DNA of 64,000 nt. Origin: Streptomyces sp. NL15-2K (GTDB taxonomy: Bacteria > Actinomycetota > Actinomycetes > Streptomycetales > Streptomycetaceae). The notes under the pieces are model-generated. The model saw only the letters and a program-made list of their open reading frames with translations, did not search any database and was not told the DNA's origin. Below are positions 9,205 to 17,037 of this stretch, piece after piece; positions within the stretch are counted from its first letter, which is position 1; each line of letters begins with the position of its first letter. Both the position numbers and the translations under genes were made by a program. The stretch is from assembly GCF_030551255.1 (NCBI RefSeq), contig NZ_CP130630.1:9051001-9115000 (forward strand), written 5' to 3'.

Positions 9205-9619
9205 CTGTCGGAAGCGCCGAATCGAGCATCTCCTGCGTGAGCTGGGTGGTCTCACGCGGTGCCAGGCAGAACAGATGACCGGCGGGGTCGACGAACACCC
9301 GGAACCGGTCGCCGCCGGGCTGCTGCTCGGGCACGAGCGCACCGAGCCGTTCGAGCCGCCGCTCCATCTCCTGAAGGCCCTCGTCCACGGCGAACTCCAG
9401 ATGCTGGCGGCGCGGGGCGGCCGGGTCCGGCCAGCGGAGCGGCCGCGGATTGCCCACCCGCTGGAAGTGCAGCCGTACGCTCCCGCCCTCCAGGACGAGT
9501 ACGGCGACGTCGCCCTCGTCGAAGACGATCCGTCGCCCGCCGAGAAAGCCCTGGTAGAAGCGGGCCAGCTGATCGGCGTCGGGGCAGTCGAGCGTCACGG
9601 CGTAGAAGGTCGCGGTCAT
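9179..9619 (-). CDS. VOC (glyoxalase/bleomycin-resistance) family protein
   Basis: 146 aa. It has two beta-alpha-beta-beta-beta modules: FYAVTLDCPDADQLARFYQGFLGG at the start, HLEFAVDEGLQEMERRLERLGA in the middle, and FRVFVDPAGHLFCL near the end. The start ATG 9619 follows a TACGCT -10 element (9626-9631, minus strand) by 6 nt, so it is leaderless. The function (ring cleavage, isomerisation or drug binding) cannot be assigned. Confidence 0.85.
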   Translation of the reverse strand: MTATFYAVTLDCPDADQLARFYQGFLGGRRIVFDEGDVAVLVLEGGSVRLHFQRVGNPRPLRWPDPAAPRRQHLEFAVDEGLQEMERRLERLGALVPEQQPGGDRFRVFVDPAGHLFCLAPRETTQLTQEMLDSALPTATRSAPPA

Positions 9620-9685
9620 ACGAGGAGCGTAGGTGTGTCGCGTTTGTTCAAGCGGTCTCGGCACGCCCTCCTTAGCGTGACGTGC

Positions 9686-10288
9686 ATGAACAAGGACGAC
9701 CTCTACCCGTACATGACCGAATGCGCCGCCGAGGCGGCCCGCGTCGCGCGCGGTGTCACGGCCGCGCGGCTCGGCGATCCCACCCACTGCTCCGACTGGG
9801 ACGTCCGCGCCCTGGTCAACCACTGGGTCCTGTACACCTCGCACGGCCTGGAGCACCGCGCCCTGCGCAAGCAGCTCCCCGAGGAGCTGACCGCCCGCGA
9901 CTTCGCCGCCGAGAATGACTGGGCCGAGGCGTACGCCGCCCAGCTGGACCGCGCGGTCGCCGCCTGGGCCGATCCGGCGGTGTGGGAGGGCGAGGTGGAC
10001 CTGGGCATGGGGAGCCTGCCCGCCCCCGAGCTCGCCTCAATGATCATCAAGGAGACGGCCGTGCACGGCTGGGACGTCGCCACGGCCACCGGCCAGGAGT
10101 TCCGCGTCTCGGACGGCGCCGCCCGCCTGATCCTCGACGTGGTCGTCACCCACGGCGACCTCTACCGGCAGTACGACGGCTTCGCCGACCCTGTACCGCT
10201 GCCGGACGACGCACCCGTGTTCGACCGTGCCCTCGCCGCGAGCGGCCGGGACCCGCGCCGGCGTGCCCTGGGGACGCCGGGCCGCTGA
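9686..10288 (+). CDS. TIGR03086-type DinB-fold (maleylpyruvate isomerase N-like) protein
   Basis: 200 aa. The segments TECAAEAARVARGVTAARLGDPTHCSDWDVRALVNHW and MIIKETAVHGWDVATATGQ match the actinobacterial TIGR03086 family, whose four-helix bundle uses histidines to hold a metal. The product may be a thiol-dependent (mycothiol) S-transferase, but that is inference. ATG 9686 is 7 nt after TAGCGT (9673-9678), another leaderless signature, and it is divergent from the VOC gene. Confidence 0.75.
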   Translation: MNKDDLYPYMTECAAEAARVARGVTAARLGDPTHCSDWDVRALVNHWVLYTSHGLEHRALRKQLPEELTARDFAAENDWAEAYAAQLDRAVAAWADPAVWEGEVDLGMGSLPAPELASMIIKETAVHGWDVATATGQEFRVSDGAARLILDVVVTHGDLYRQYDGFADPVPLPDDAPVFDRALAASGRDPRRRALGTPGR

Positions 10289-10329
10289 CCACGGCGTGCG
10301 ACTCCCTCGGGTCGACTCGCGTGAACTCC

Positions 10330-10359
10330 GGGACAAGCGGCGCCGGTTGTCCCTAGGGT
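10330..10359 (+). promoter_or_regulatory. Promoter region with inverted repeat upstream of the amyloid-motif pair
   Basis: GGGACAA (10330-10336) and TTGTCCC (10347-10353) form a 7-bp inverted repeat that abuts TAGGGT (10354-10359), a plausible -10. This leaves a leader of about 30 nt before GTG 10396. It could alternatively be a weak terminator for the upstream gene. Confidence 0.35.
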
Positions 10360-10395
10360 GAAGCGCGCGAGATCGTGGGGGAAGGGCAGGTCACC

Positions 10396-11886
10396 GTGGC
10401 GGGCAGAGCGTTGCCGTCGTTGCCGCAGTACCGCAAGGACGGAGTGACACGACGGCTGTGCGCGTCGGTCCATCTCGACGACGCGTTCGCCCACGAGGTC
10501 GACCGCGAACTCACCGGCGACCGGCTGACCGCGATCGGGCTGTCCCTCGGCATCAACTTCGTGGCCCTCGCCCGGCACGCGCGCGCGGCCGTACGCCGCC
10601 GCGCCGCGCTCGACCGCCAACTGGCCGGGCTGGGCGCCGCGTTGGTGACCGCCGTACTGGTCGCCCTCTGGGGACTCGTCAGCGGCCACGGATCGGTCGC
10701 CCAGGTCGGGATCTACGGCCCGCTGGGCGTCCTCGCGGCCGCGTGGTGGCTGGTCCACCGAGCGGAGTCCAGGGCCCGCGCGACGGCGCAGCACGTGTTC
10801 CGGGACCCGGACAAGGCGGAGACGCTCGCTCCGCCCGTGGAACCGCAGGCGGAGGCCTGGCTGCACGAGCTCAAGCGCGCCAACGTCCTGCCGTACGCCG
10901 ACAGGGCGGCCCTCGACAATCCGTTCGTCGGCAGCGGCGACGAACTCAGGGAAGTCGTCTGGCAGCCCATCGACGTCAGCAAGCCCGCCGAGGCGCCGGG
11001 CGGCGGCAAGCTCCCGATGCGCCCCTTCGACGCGATCGACCTCCACACGTACGTGGCCCGCCAGATGGAGTCCATCTCCGGCCTGGACGGTCTGCGCGCC
11101 AGGAACCGGCTCTACGTCCTCGGCAGCCACGCCTATCTGCTGCCCGAACTGCTGCCCGACCGCACCCGGCGGCCGCGCGCCCAGATCCCCAAGCAGTTCG
11201 TCCAGGCGGGCCTGCAGAACCCCGGCGCCGGCATGCGGACCCACCTGTGCCTGGAGCGGGTCGGCGAGGGCGGGCGGCTCATCGTCTCCATGTACCTGCG
11301 GGCGATCCTCAACCGGCCCAGCCTGACCTGGGAGGTCTCCGTCTACGCGATTCCTCCGCTCGGCGCCCGCTTCTACCGGCTGGACCGGCTGCCGGTGGCC
11401 CGCTTCGACCGCTGGTGGAGCCTCGTCAGGTACGCCACCTCGTCCACCTGGCCCGAACTGCGCGGCGCCCCGCGGCGCATCCGTGCGCGGGCCCGGCAGC
11501 GGCGCGGCTCCGCCAAGTACCTGAGGAGACTGCGCCGGGACATCACCGACCAGCATGTGATCCACGACTGCGGCGCTCCCGGCAGCCTGCGCGAGCGGAT
11601 CGGCGACTGGAGCCAGGCGGGCTACAACGAGCGCACCGACGCGGCGGACTTCCTGAACCGACTCCAGCAGGGCGTGCTCACAGCGACCGAGCGCTTCCTG
11701 AAGGACCACAACGTCGACACCAGCTCCTTCGACAAGGCGCAGCAGATCATCAACACCCAGACCTACAACATCAACAACGTCAACGGCCCGAGCAACATCG
11801 GCCCTCACGGCCAGATCAACAACCCGAACGGCCCACAGGGGAACGGGCCTTCGGGTCCGGGCGGCGGCACCCCGCCCAAGCCCTGA
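10396..11886 (+). CDS. Two-TM membrane protein with C-terminal amyloid-like signalling motif
   Basis: 496 aa from GTG 10396 (AAGGGCAGG ribosome-binding site); GTG 10375 is an alternative. Two hydrophobic segments lie at about 75-95 (LGAALVTAVLVALWGLV) and 100-118 (GPLGVLAAAWWLV). They are followed by a large soluble region of unrecognised fold rich in Arg. Near the C-terminus (about 456-476) is TYNINNVNGPSNIGPHG followed by QINN, then a Gly/Pro/Asn tail. The next gene starts with nearly the same motif (15 of the first 19 positions identical). In known bacterial amyloid-signalling pairs the effector carries the motif at its C-terminus and the partner at its N-terminus, exactly as here. The effector role is inference; the soluble family is not recognised. 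Confidence 0.7.
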   Translation: MAGRALPSLPQYRKDGVTRRLCASVHLDDAFAHEVDRELTGDRLTAIGLSLGINFVALARHARAAVRRRAALDRQLAGLGAALVTAVLVALWGLVSGHGSVAQVGIYGPLGVLAAAWWLVHRAESRARATAQHVFRDPDKAETLAPPVEPQAEAWLHELKRANVLPYADRAALDNPFVGSGDELREVVWQPIDVSKPAEAPGGGKLPMRPFDAIDLHTYVARQMESISGLDGLRARNRLYVLGSHAYLLPELLPDRTRRPRAQIPKQFVQAGLQNPGAGMRTHLCLERVGEGGRLIVSMYLRAILNRPSLTWEVSVYAIPPLGARFYRLDRLPVARFDRWWSLVRYATSSTWPELRGAPRRIRARARQRRGSAKYLRRLRRDITDQHVIHDCGAPGSLRERIGDWSQAGYNERTDAADFLNRLQQGVLTATERFLKDHNVDTSSFDKAQQIINTQTYNINNVNGPSNIGPHGQINNPNGPQGNGPSGPGGGTPPKP

Positions 11887-11923
11887 CCCAAGCCCTGACC
11901 CGGGCCGGAACAGGAGTCGGCAC

Positions 11924-12244
11924 ATGAGCACGTACAACATCAACAACGTCAACGGCCCCGCCAACCTCGGCGACCACGGCCGTATCGAGGTCAACAACGG
12001 GATGGACGCGGCCGCCGTCCTGCGCGTGGCCGACCAGCTGGTGGAGCGGCTGCGCGGCGAGAACCCGGCGCTCGTCACTCAGGCGGAGGTCATCCAGGGC
12101 GAGCTGGTGCAGGCCGGGCAGGAGGGGCGGCCCGCCGACCGCGGCCGTATCCGCTCCGCCCTGGAGACCATCAGCATCGGCGTCGCGGCGGGCAGCGGCG
12201 GCCTCGCCCTCGCCCAGGAACTCGGCCGAATCCTCGGCCTGTGA
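11924..12244 (+). CDS. Small helical protein with N-terminal amyloid-like motif
   Basis: 106 aa, ribosome-binding site CAGGAG. Residues 2-25 (TYNINNVNGPANLGDHG then RIEVNN) repeat the motif at the end of the upstream protein. The remainder is predicted helical (AAAVLRVADQLVERL, VIQGELVQAGQEG, IRSALETISIGVAAG) and ends in a glycine/alanine-rich hydrophobic helix, GLALAQELGRILGL. It follows by 37 nt in the same operon. A plausible role is adaptor, seed or inhibitor for templated assembly of the membrane partner, but no family is recognised. Confidence 0.7.
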   Translation: MSTYNINNVNGPANLGDHGRIEVNNGMDAAAVLRVADQLVERLRGENPALVTQAEVIQGELVQAGQEGRPADRGRIRSALETISIGVAAGSGGLALAQELGRILGL

Positions 12245-12273
12245 CGCCGGCCCCAGGTGTATTGATCACGAGC

Positions 12274-12305
12274 GCCTGTGACGCGGGGCGCCCCGCGTCA
12301 CAGGC
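12274..12305. terminator. Perfect 32-bp palindromic bidirectional terminator
   Basis: GCCTGTGACGCGGGGC followed immediately by its complement gives a stem of about 14 bp with a minimal loop. It separates the plus-strand amyloid-motif pair from the convergent kinase operon. Confidence 0.85.
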
Positions 12306-12314
12306 CGCCCGGGA

Positions 12315-13652
12315 TCACTTCGCCCGGACCACCGCCCGCACCCCGGCCCCCAGATCCAGCTCCAGGCCTGAGCGCAGCGGAACCGTCTGGCCGGGGTCGA
12401 TCTGCTGCGGGGTGCCGTCGGAGCGGGTGGCCGACCAGGGCTCCTTCGAGCGGTTGGTGATGCCGAAGCGGCCCGGCTTGGAGGGGTGTTCGACCAGCTC
12501 GGCGACCAGGGTCTCGTCGGAGCAGTCGTGCCGGGTCGGCTCCGGAAGGAGATGGTGGGCCTGCACCCGGGCCGCCCGCCGCAGCCGGATGTGGTGCTCC
12601 GCGCGCGGCGGCGGCGTGGTCACCGTCAGCCGCGGCGGCAGCACCAGCTGGGCGCCACAGCCCCAGCAGGCGCGCGCCGGCGGGTTCTCGCCCGGCTCCG
12701 TCATGTTCTGCCGCCCGCAGGAGGCGCACTCGACCACGGAGTCCAGCACCGCCCGCAGCGCGTCACGCCACTCCGACTCGCGCACCCGGGCCGCCGGGTC
12801 GCGCAGGCCGGTCGTGAAGCCGCGCCGGAACAGCTCCCGCAGCGTCCCGGCCGCCGCGTCCCAGGTGGCCAGCACGGTCGTGTGCTCCATCGGGTCGGGC
12901 GCGTTGGAGTCGTCGGCCGGGTCGAAGACGAACAGCGGGCTCTTGCCGTACAGCTTGCGCTCCGCCGCCTCGTCCAGGCAGTGGATGCCCAGCTCCCGCT
13001 TGCCCTTGAGCGGATGATGGTTCATCAGCAGCATGAACAGCAGCACGGCGAGCGAGTGCAGATCGGACTGGGTGCCCGGCCGCGCGCCCGGATCGCCGCG
13101 CACCAGCTCCGGCGCCATGAACTCCATCGTCCCCGAGATGCCGGTGGCGTCCCCCTCCACCACCGCGTTGTCGTTGTCGCACACCAGCACGTCACCGGTG
13201 TCCGGGTCGAAGAAGATGTTGCCCCAGGAGATGTCCCGGTAGGCGATCCCGCGCGAGTGCAGCGCCTGGTACGCCTCCACCGTGTACAGGCACGCCGTCA
13301 GCAACGCTCTCGTGCTGGTGCGCAGTTGGCGCCGGAACAGCGCGGGCAGTCCCTTGAAGCGCTGCGGACGCAGCCCCATCAGGTACCCGAACGAACCGCG
13401 GTACGCCGGCACGTACGCCTGTGGCCACAGGAACCGGTCGTCATCGAAGTCCCGGGACACCAGCTCCCGTACGATCGCCTCCTGGTCCGGCGTCGCGCAC
13501 GTCGGGTAGTACCACTTGAGGGCCTTCTCCCCGCTCGGTGTCCTGACCCGGTACACCTCGCCCTGGCCGCCCGCGCCCAGCATGTCGACGACCTCGACCT
13601 CGTCGCCGTTCTCCGCGGTCAGGCGCATACCGCTGTCGAGCATGCCGCTCAT
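12315..13652 (-). CDS. Ser/Thr protein kinase with zinc ribbon (TerY-P-type kinase)
   Basis: 445 aa. The kinase domain (about 15-270) has the glycine loop GAGGQGEVY, a lysine in EKALKWYY, a catalytic loop YRDISWGN (Tyr replaces the usual His of HRD, but Asp and Asn are kept), DND in place of DFG, and MAPEL. After it comes a four-cysteine ribbon (CASCGRQN ... CWGCG, about 300-325). A C-terminal beta-rich domain (VAELVEHPSKPGRFGITNRS ...) is FHA-like in layout. The PP2C gene stop directly abuts its ATG. Kinase, PP2C and vWA next to each other is the TerY-P triad known from comparative genomics of stress and conflict systems. Confidence 0.88.
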   Translation of the reverse strand: MSGMLDSGMRLTAENGDEVEVVDMLGAGGQGEVYRVRTPSGEKALKWYYPTCATPDQEAIVRELVSRDFDDDRFLWPQAYVPAYRGSFGYLMGLRPQRFKGLPALFRRQLRTSTRALLTACLYTVEAYQALHSRGIAYRDISWGNIFFDPDTGDVLVCDNDNAVVEGDATGISGTMEFMAPELVRGDPGARPGTQSDLHSLAVLLFMLLMNHHPLKGKRELGIHCLDEAAERKLYGKSPLFVFDPADDSNAPDPMEHTTVLATWDAAAGTLRELFRRGFTTGLRDPAARVRESEWRDALRAVLDSVVECASCGRQNMTEPGENPPARACWGCGAQLVLPPRLTVTTPPPRAEHHIRLRRAARVQAHHLLPEPTRHDCSDETLVAELVEHPSKPGRFGITNRSKEPWSATRSDGTPQQIDPGQTVPLRSGLELDLGAGVRAVVRAK

Positions 13653-14558
13653 CTACGTCTCCGTCTTCCGTTCCGTTTCCATGGGTTCCGTGGGGTCCAT
13701 GGGGAGGGTGTCCCGTACCGCGTGCGTGCGGCGCAGCGCGGCCGTCAGGGTCGTGTCGTCCCCGGAGTACCGCGAGGCCTGCCGCAGCCAGCCGGGCAGC
13801 GCGGCCCGTACCTCCGCACTGCCCTCCGCGGTCAGGCGGCCGTCGAGACCCGTCACGAACTCCCGGTAGCCGTCGGCCGACGCGAAGCTCTTCGACAGCC
13901 CGTCCGTCGACAGCACCACCAGCCGCGGCGTGCGTGCCTCGTCGAACACCGGCGCCCAGTGCATCCGCATCGCCCGCCAGGCCTCACGGCCGCACAGGGA
14001 CTCCGTCTCGTCGCCCAGGTCCTCCTGGGCGGGGGCCAGCGGCCGGCGCAGCGCGCCGTCGTGCTCGACCACCGCCAGGTCCCCGTCGCCGATCTGCCAG
14101 GCCACGAACAGCCACGGCGTGAGCACGGCACCGATCAGCGTCGTGCCGTACAGCACCAGCTTCTCGTCGCACGAAGGCTCCCGCGCCCCGTCGTCGGCCA
14201 CCGGGCGGTGCCGCGTCCAGTGACCCAGCGCCGCCTCCCGCCAGTCGTGCACCAGGGCGCGCGGGAAGCCGTCCCGGGCATACGCCATCAGCCGTGCCAG
14301 CCGCCCGGGTTCATGGCAGTCGCGGGCCGCCCGGCCGAAGGAGGCCGCGAGGTTCGTGAAGCGGTCCACGGCGAACCGGGCACCGAGCTCGCTGCGCGCG
14401 TGCGCGGCCGAGCCGTGCCCGTCGGCCACCGCCAGGACGAGCGGGTCGTCGCCGGAACCGGCGCCCTCGCAGGCGTACCAGTCCTGGTTGCACCGCTTGC
14501 CGACGCCCTGGACGCTGTCGCCCAGCGTCTCCCAACGTCGCACCCCGAGCGTCACCAC
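13653..14558 (-). CDS. PP2C-family Ser/Thr phosphatase (TerY-P-type)
   Basis: 301 aa. All metal-binding PP2C motifs are visible: KRCNQDW (about 22-28), ADGHGSAAHA (about 45-54), YGTTLIGA, GDGDLAVV, STDGLSKSF and YSGDDTTL. It should oppose the adjacent kinase. Its GTG start (14558) overlaps the vWA gene by 7 bp, and its stop is immediately followed by the kinase start, so it is translationally coupled on both sides. Confidence 0.9.
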   Translation of the reverse strand: MVTLGVRRWETLGDSVQGVGKRCNQDWYACEGAGSGDDPLVLAVADGHGSAAHARSELGARFAVDRFTNLAASFGRAARDCHEPGRLARLMAYARDGFPRALVHDWREAALGHWTRHRPVADDGAREPSCDEKLVLYGTTLIGAVLTPWLFVAWQIGDGDLAVVEHDGALRRPLAPAQEDLGDETESLCGREAWRAMRMHWAPVFDEARTPRLVVLSTDGLSKSFASADGYREFVTGLDGRLTAEGSAEVRAALPGWLRQASRYSGDDTTLTAALRRTHAVRDTLPMDPTEPMETERKTET

Positions 14559-15247
14559 ACGTCGTCGTCATCGTCGTCGTCCAGGACCGGCGGCGCGTAC
14601 GGCTGCTTCACCATCGTGACGGCCGGGTCCGCCGAGCCCGCCACCGGCTGCGAGGCCGCCTTCACCGCCGCCGTGGACGCCCACCGGATGGCCGCCGCCA
14701 GCTGTTTGGGGCTGTTGGCGTCCAGCGGCTGGAGCTCGGGGTTGCCGAGGAACTCCTGCAGCACGCCACGGTCCGCGTCCGCGCCGATCGCGATGGCGAC
14801 CCGCACCGCCTTGCGGCCCCACGGCGTCGCGTCGATCGCCTTCAGGCCCGCCTTCCAGTCGTCCGTGGGCACGCCGTCCGACACCAGCGCCAGCACCGGC
14901 TTCAGCGCCCGCTCCGGCATCGGCGGGCTCTGCAGCTCCCGCGAGACCAGGTTCAGCGCCTCGCCGAGGTTGGTCATACCGTCCACCTCGACGTCCTGCC
15001 AGGTGAAGTCGTCGACCGGGACCGGCGTCTGGTGGTGCCACCGGGCCGTGGTGGAGAAGGTGATGGTGCGCAGCAGCAGTTGCGCCGCGGGGTTGTCGTG
15101 CGCCACCGACCGCATCTCCGGAACGGCTTCCCGGATGGCGTAGTTGAGCCGGGCGATCTTCTCGCCCTGCATCGAGTACGAGCAGTCGAGGAGCCAGATG
15201 AAGTGAACCGGCCGGTTGGCCATGGGCCCGCCGGGAATGTCGCTCAC
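14552..15247 (-). CDS. TerY-like von Willebrand A domain protein
   Basis: 231 aa. An intact MIDAS is visible: DCSYSM (about 21-26), Thr in GMTNLGEAL, and Asp in VSDGVPTDD. The domain is followed by an Ala-rich stretch and an unusual acidic tail of seven consecutive Asp before VW at the C-terminus. vWA proteins of this type bind partner proteins through Mg2+ and act as scaffolds with the kinase and phosphatase of TerY-P triads. It lies 33 nt after the small membrane peptide gene. Confidence 0.88.
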   Translation of the reverse strand: MSDIPGGPMANRPVHFIWLLDCSYSMQGEKIARLNYAIREAVPEMRSVAHDNPAAQLLLRTITFSTTARWHHQTPVPVDDFTWQDVEVDGMTNLGEALNLVSRELQSPPMPERALKPVLALVSDGVPTDDWKAGLKAIDATPWGRKAVRVAIAIGADADRGVLQEFLGNPELQPLDANSPKQLAAAIRWASTAAVKAASQPVAGSADPAVTMVKQPYAPPVLDDDDDDDVW

Positions 15248-15280
15248 TCGGTGTCCTTTCGTGGAGTGGTGAAGCGGTCT

Positions 15281-15400
15281 TTACGGCAGCAGCAGCCATA
15301 CGGCGTACGCCGCGGCGCCCGTCGTCAGGACGAGGGAGGCGACGAACAGGCCCGCCGCCATCCGCCGTCCGCGTCCGATGGCTGGTGTCACCTTGGTCAT
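15281..15400 (-). CDS. 39-aa single-TM peptide
   Basis: MTKVTPAIGRGRR followed by a hydrophobic helix (MAAGLFVASLVLTTGAAA then YAVWLLLP). Its ATG overlaps the upstream GTPase stop (ATGA), so it is very likely translated by coupling. A basic N-terminus and one TM to the very end suggest an N-in membrane peptide. No homology can be assigned. In this context it could be a membrane anchor, or the small effector or immunity component of the operon. Confidence 0.6.
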   Translation of the reverse strand: MTKVTPAIGRGRRMAAGLFVASLVLTTGAAAYAVWLLLP

Positions 15401-17037
15401 GCCGGGCTCTTCTCCCGTTCGGTGTTCGCGCGCAGTCTGATCCTGCGCTCCTTGCCGCCGGCGCCGCCCGGCCCGAGCAGCGCACCGGTCCCGAGCCCCG
15501 AGGCCGCGAGCAGCCACAGCACCGGCTCGGCTGCCCGGCGCTGCTCGCTCTCCAGCGGGCCGGTCCCGGTGGCCGCACGGGCACTCACGGCCCAGTAACG
15601 CGCCGCACGGAAGTCGTGGCCGAGGGCCCGGACCAGCCCGCCGAGCCCGATCTCCGCCAGCCAGCCGTCGATCCGCGCACCGGGCACGGGCAGCGAGACC
15701 AACTGGTCGAGGACGTCCCGCTTGGTGACGACGGCGGCCACGGACAGCCGTCCGCGCCGGCCGGTCAGGGCCGCGAGCTCGCCCGTCAGGCGCTGGTACG
15801 TCTCCCACGGCCCCTGCGCCGAGGGGCGCGCCGCCCCGGCCCGCGCGGCGTCGTCGGCGCCGAGCCGGCCCCGCACCTTGGGATCGGCCAGCACGTCGGC
15901 GACGAGCACGACGCCGTCCGCGTGCGCGAGGTACTGCTGGGCCCGCACCCGCTCGGCGTCGCTCACCGACTCGCCCATCGGGTCGTACAGATACAGCAGC
16001 CTGCGCCGCCGCCCGCGGCTCACGGTCAGCATCAGGGCGCGCGGCTGCCCGCCGGTCGTCGCGTGCGCCCAACCGGTGCTGTTCAGCTCCTGGCTGAGGT
16101 CGACGTGCGCGCGGCGGTCGTCGGCGGAGGCGTACTCGACCGTGAGGTCGCCGCGCCGCGCCCAGGCGTGCAGCCCCTCCACCATGGCCGCCATCAGCAT
16201 CGTCTTGCCGGACGAGGTGCCGCCGACGAGCGGCGCGTGCACGACGCGCGTGGTGCCGACCGTCTCCGGCAGGTACCGGTCGCAGTGCGGGCACAGGGCC
16301 GTCAGCCGCTCCCGCCCCGCGAGCCGGGTCGCAGGCAGCCGGTGCCCACACGTGCAGACGTGCCACAGCACGCCGTACCGGCCGGGCCGCAACTCACCGT
16401 GCGGCGCCCGGCAGTTCGGGCAACGATGCACGGCCAGCGGGACGGGCCGGTAGCAGCCGGGGTAGGGGCACTTGACGCGGATGCCCCGGGCCAGCGCCCA
16501 GCCGCGCTCCACACCCCGCAACACCGGCACGGCCGCCGCGCAGCCCAGCCACACCAGGGCGAGCAGCAGCGCGAAGACGGCCAGTACGGCGCCGAGCAGG
16601 ACGGTGGCGACCACGGCGGCCACGAACGCGCCCACGACCGTGCCGGGCGCCACGAACACCATCATGAGCAAGCGGGTGGCCGGCATCTCGCCGGGCTTGC
16701 CGGAGGGGCGCCGGCCGCGGAACAGGTTCCGGGTGATCCGCTCCAGCCACGGGTCGGAGAACGCCGTCCAGATCACCCGCATCCCGTAGCCCGCGGCCGA
16801 CACCGCGTCCACGCGCAACTGCCGCCACCAGTACCCGAGATGAGCGGGCTCGCCCGGTCCGACGAGCGGTACGCGGTGGTCGGCGCGGCCGGTCTGCCAG
16901 GGCCCGAGCCCGCGCCAGACGGCGCTCCCACCGATCCACAGGAACTGCCACAGCGCGCTGCCCAGACACACCCCGGCGGCGACGAGCGCGGTCCAGCCGA
17001 ACACCGGGAACACCGCTGTCATGACGTTGACGCTCAT
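15397..17037 (-). CDS. Membrane-anchored zinc-ribbon P-loop NTPase (double-GTPase type 2-like)
   Basis: 546 aa from ATG 17037. N-terminal membrane segments lie at about 8-30 and about 105-150. Two zinc ribbons follow (CPYPGC ... CPNC, about 175-192; CTCG ... CPHC, about 208-235). A P-loop NTPase has GGTSSGKTMLMAA (about 255), a switch-like LYLYDPMGE, and TKRD as an NKxD equivalent. The arrangement resembles the predicted 'double GTPase' family linked to vWA/TerY conflict systems; the assignment is from memory. It has ATGA overlaps with genes on both sides. A TM-tethered GTPase suggests signalling or remodelling at the membrane. Confidence 0.7.
   Translation of the reverse strand: MSVNVMTAVFPVFGWTALVAAGVCLGSALWQFLWIGGSAVWRGLGPWQTGRADHRVPLVGPGEPAHLGYWWRQLRVDAVSAAGYGMRVIWTAFSDPWLERITRNLFRGRRPSGKPGEMPATRLLMMVFVAPGTVVGAFVAAVVATVLLGAVLAVFALLLALVWLGCAAAVPVLRGVERGWALARGIRVKCPYPGCYRPVPLAVHRCPNCRAPHGELRPGRYGVLWHVCTCGHRLPATRLAGRERLTALCPHCDRYLPETVGTTRVVHAPLVGGTSSGKTMLMAAMVEGLHAWARRGDLTVEYASADDRRAHVDLSQELNSTGWAHATTGGQPRALMLTVSRGRRRRLLYLYDPMGESVSDAERVRAQQYLAHADGVVLVADVLADPKVRGRLGADDAARAGAARPSAQGPWETYQRLTGELAALTGRRGRLSVAAVVTKRDVLDQLVSLPVPGARIDGWLAEIGLGGLVRALGHDFRAARYWAVSARAATGTGPLESEQRRAAEPVLWLLAASGLGTGALLGPGGAGGKERRIRLRANTEREKSPA

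Noticed and set aside
10162..12078. 638-residue minus-strand open frame opposite the amyloid-motif pair
   Set aside because: Low-complexity shadow of the plus-strand coding sequence; no family features and no ribosome-binding site.
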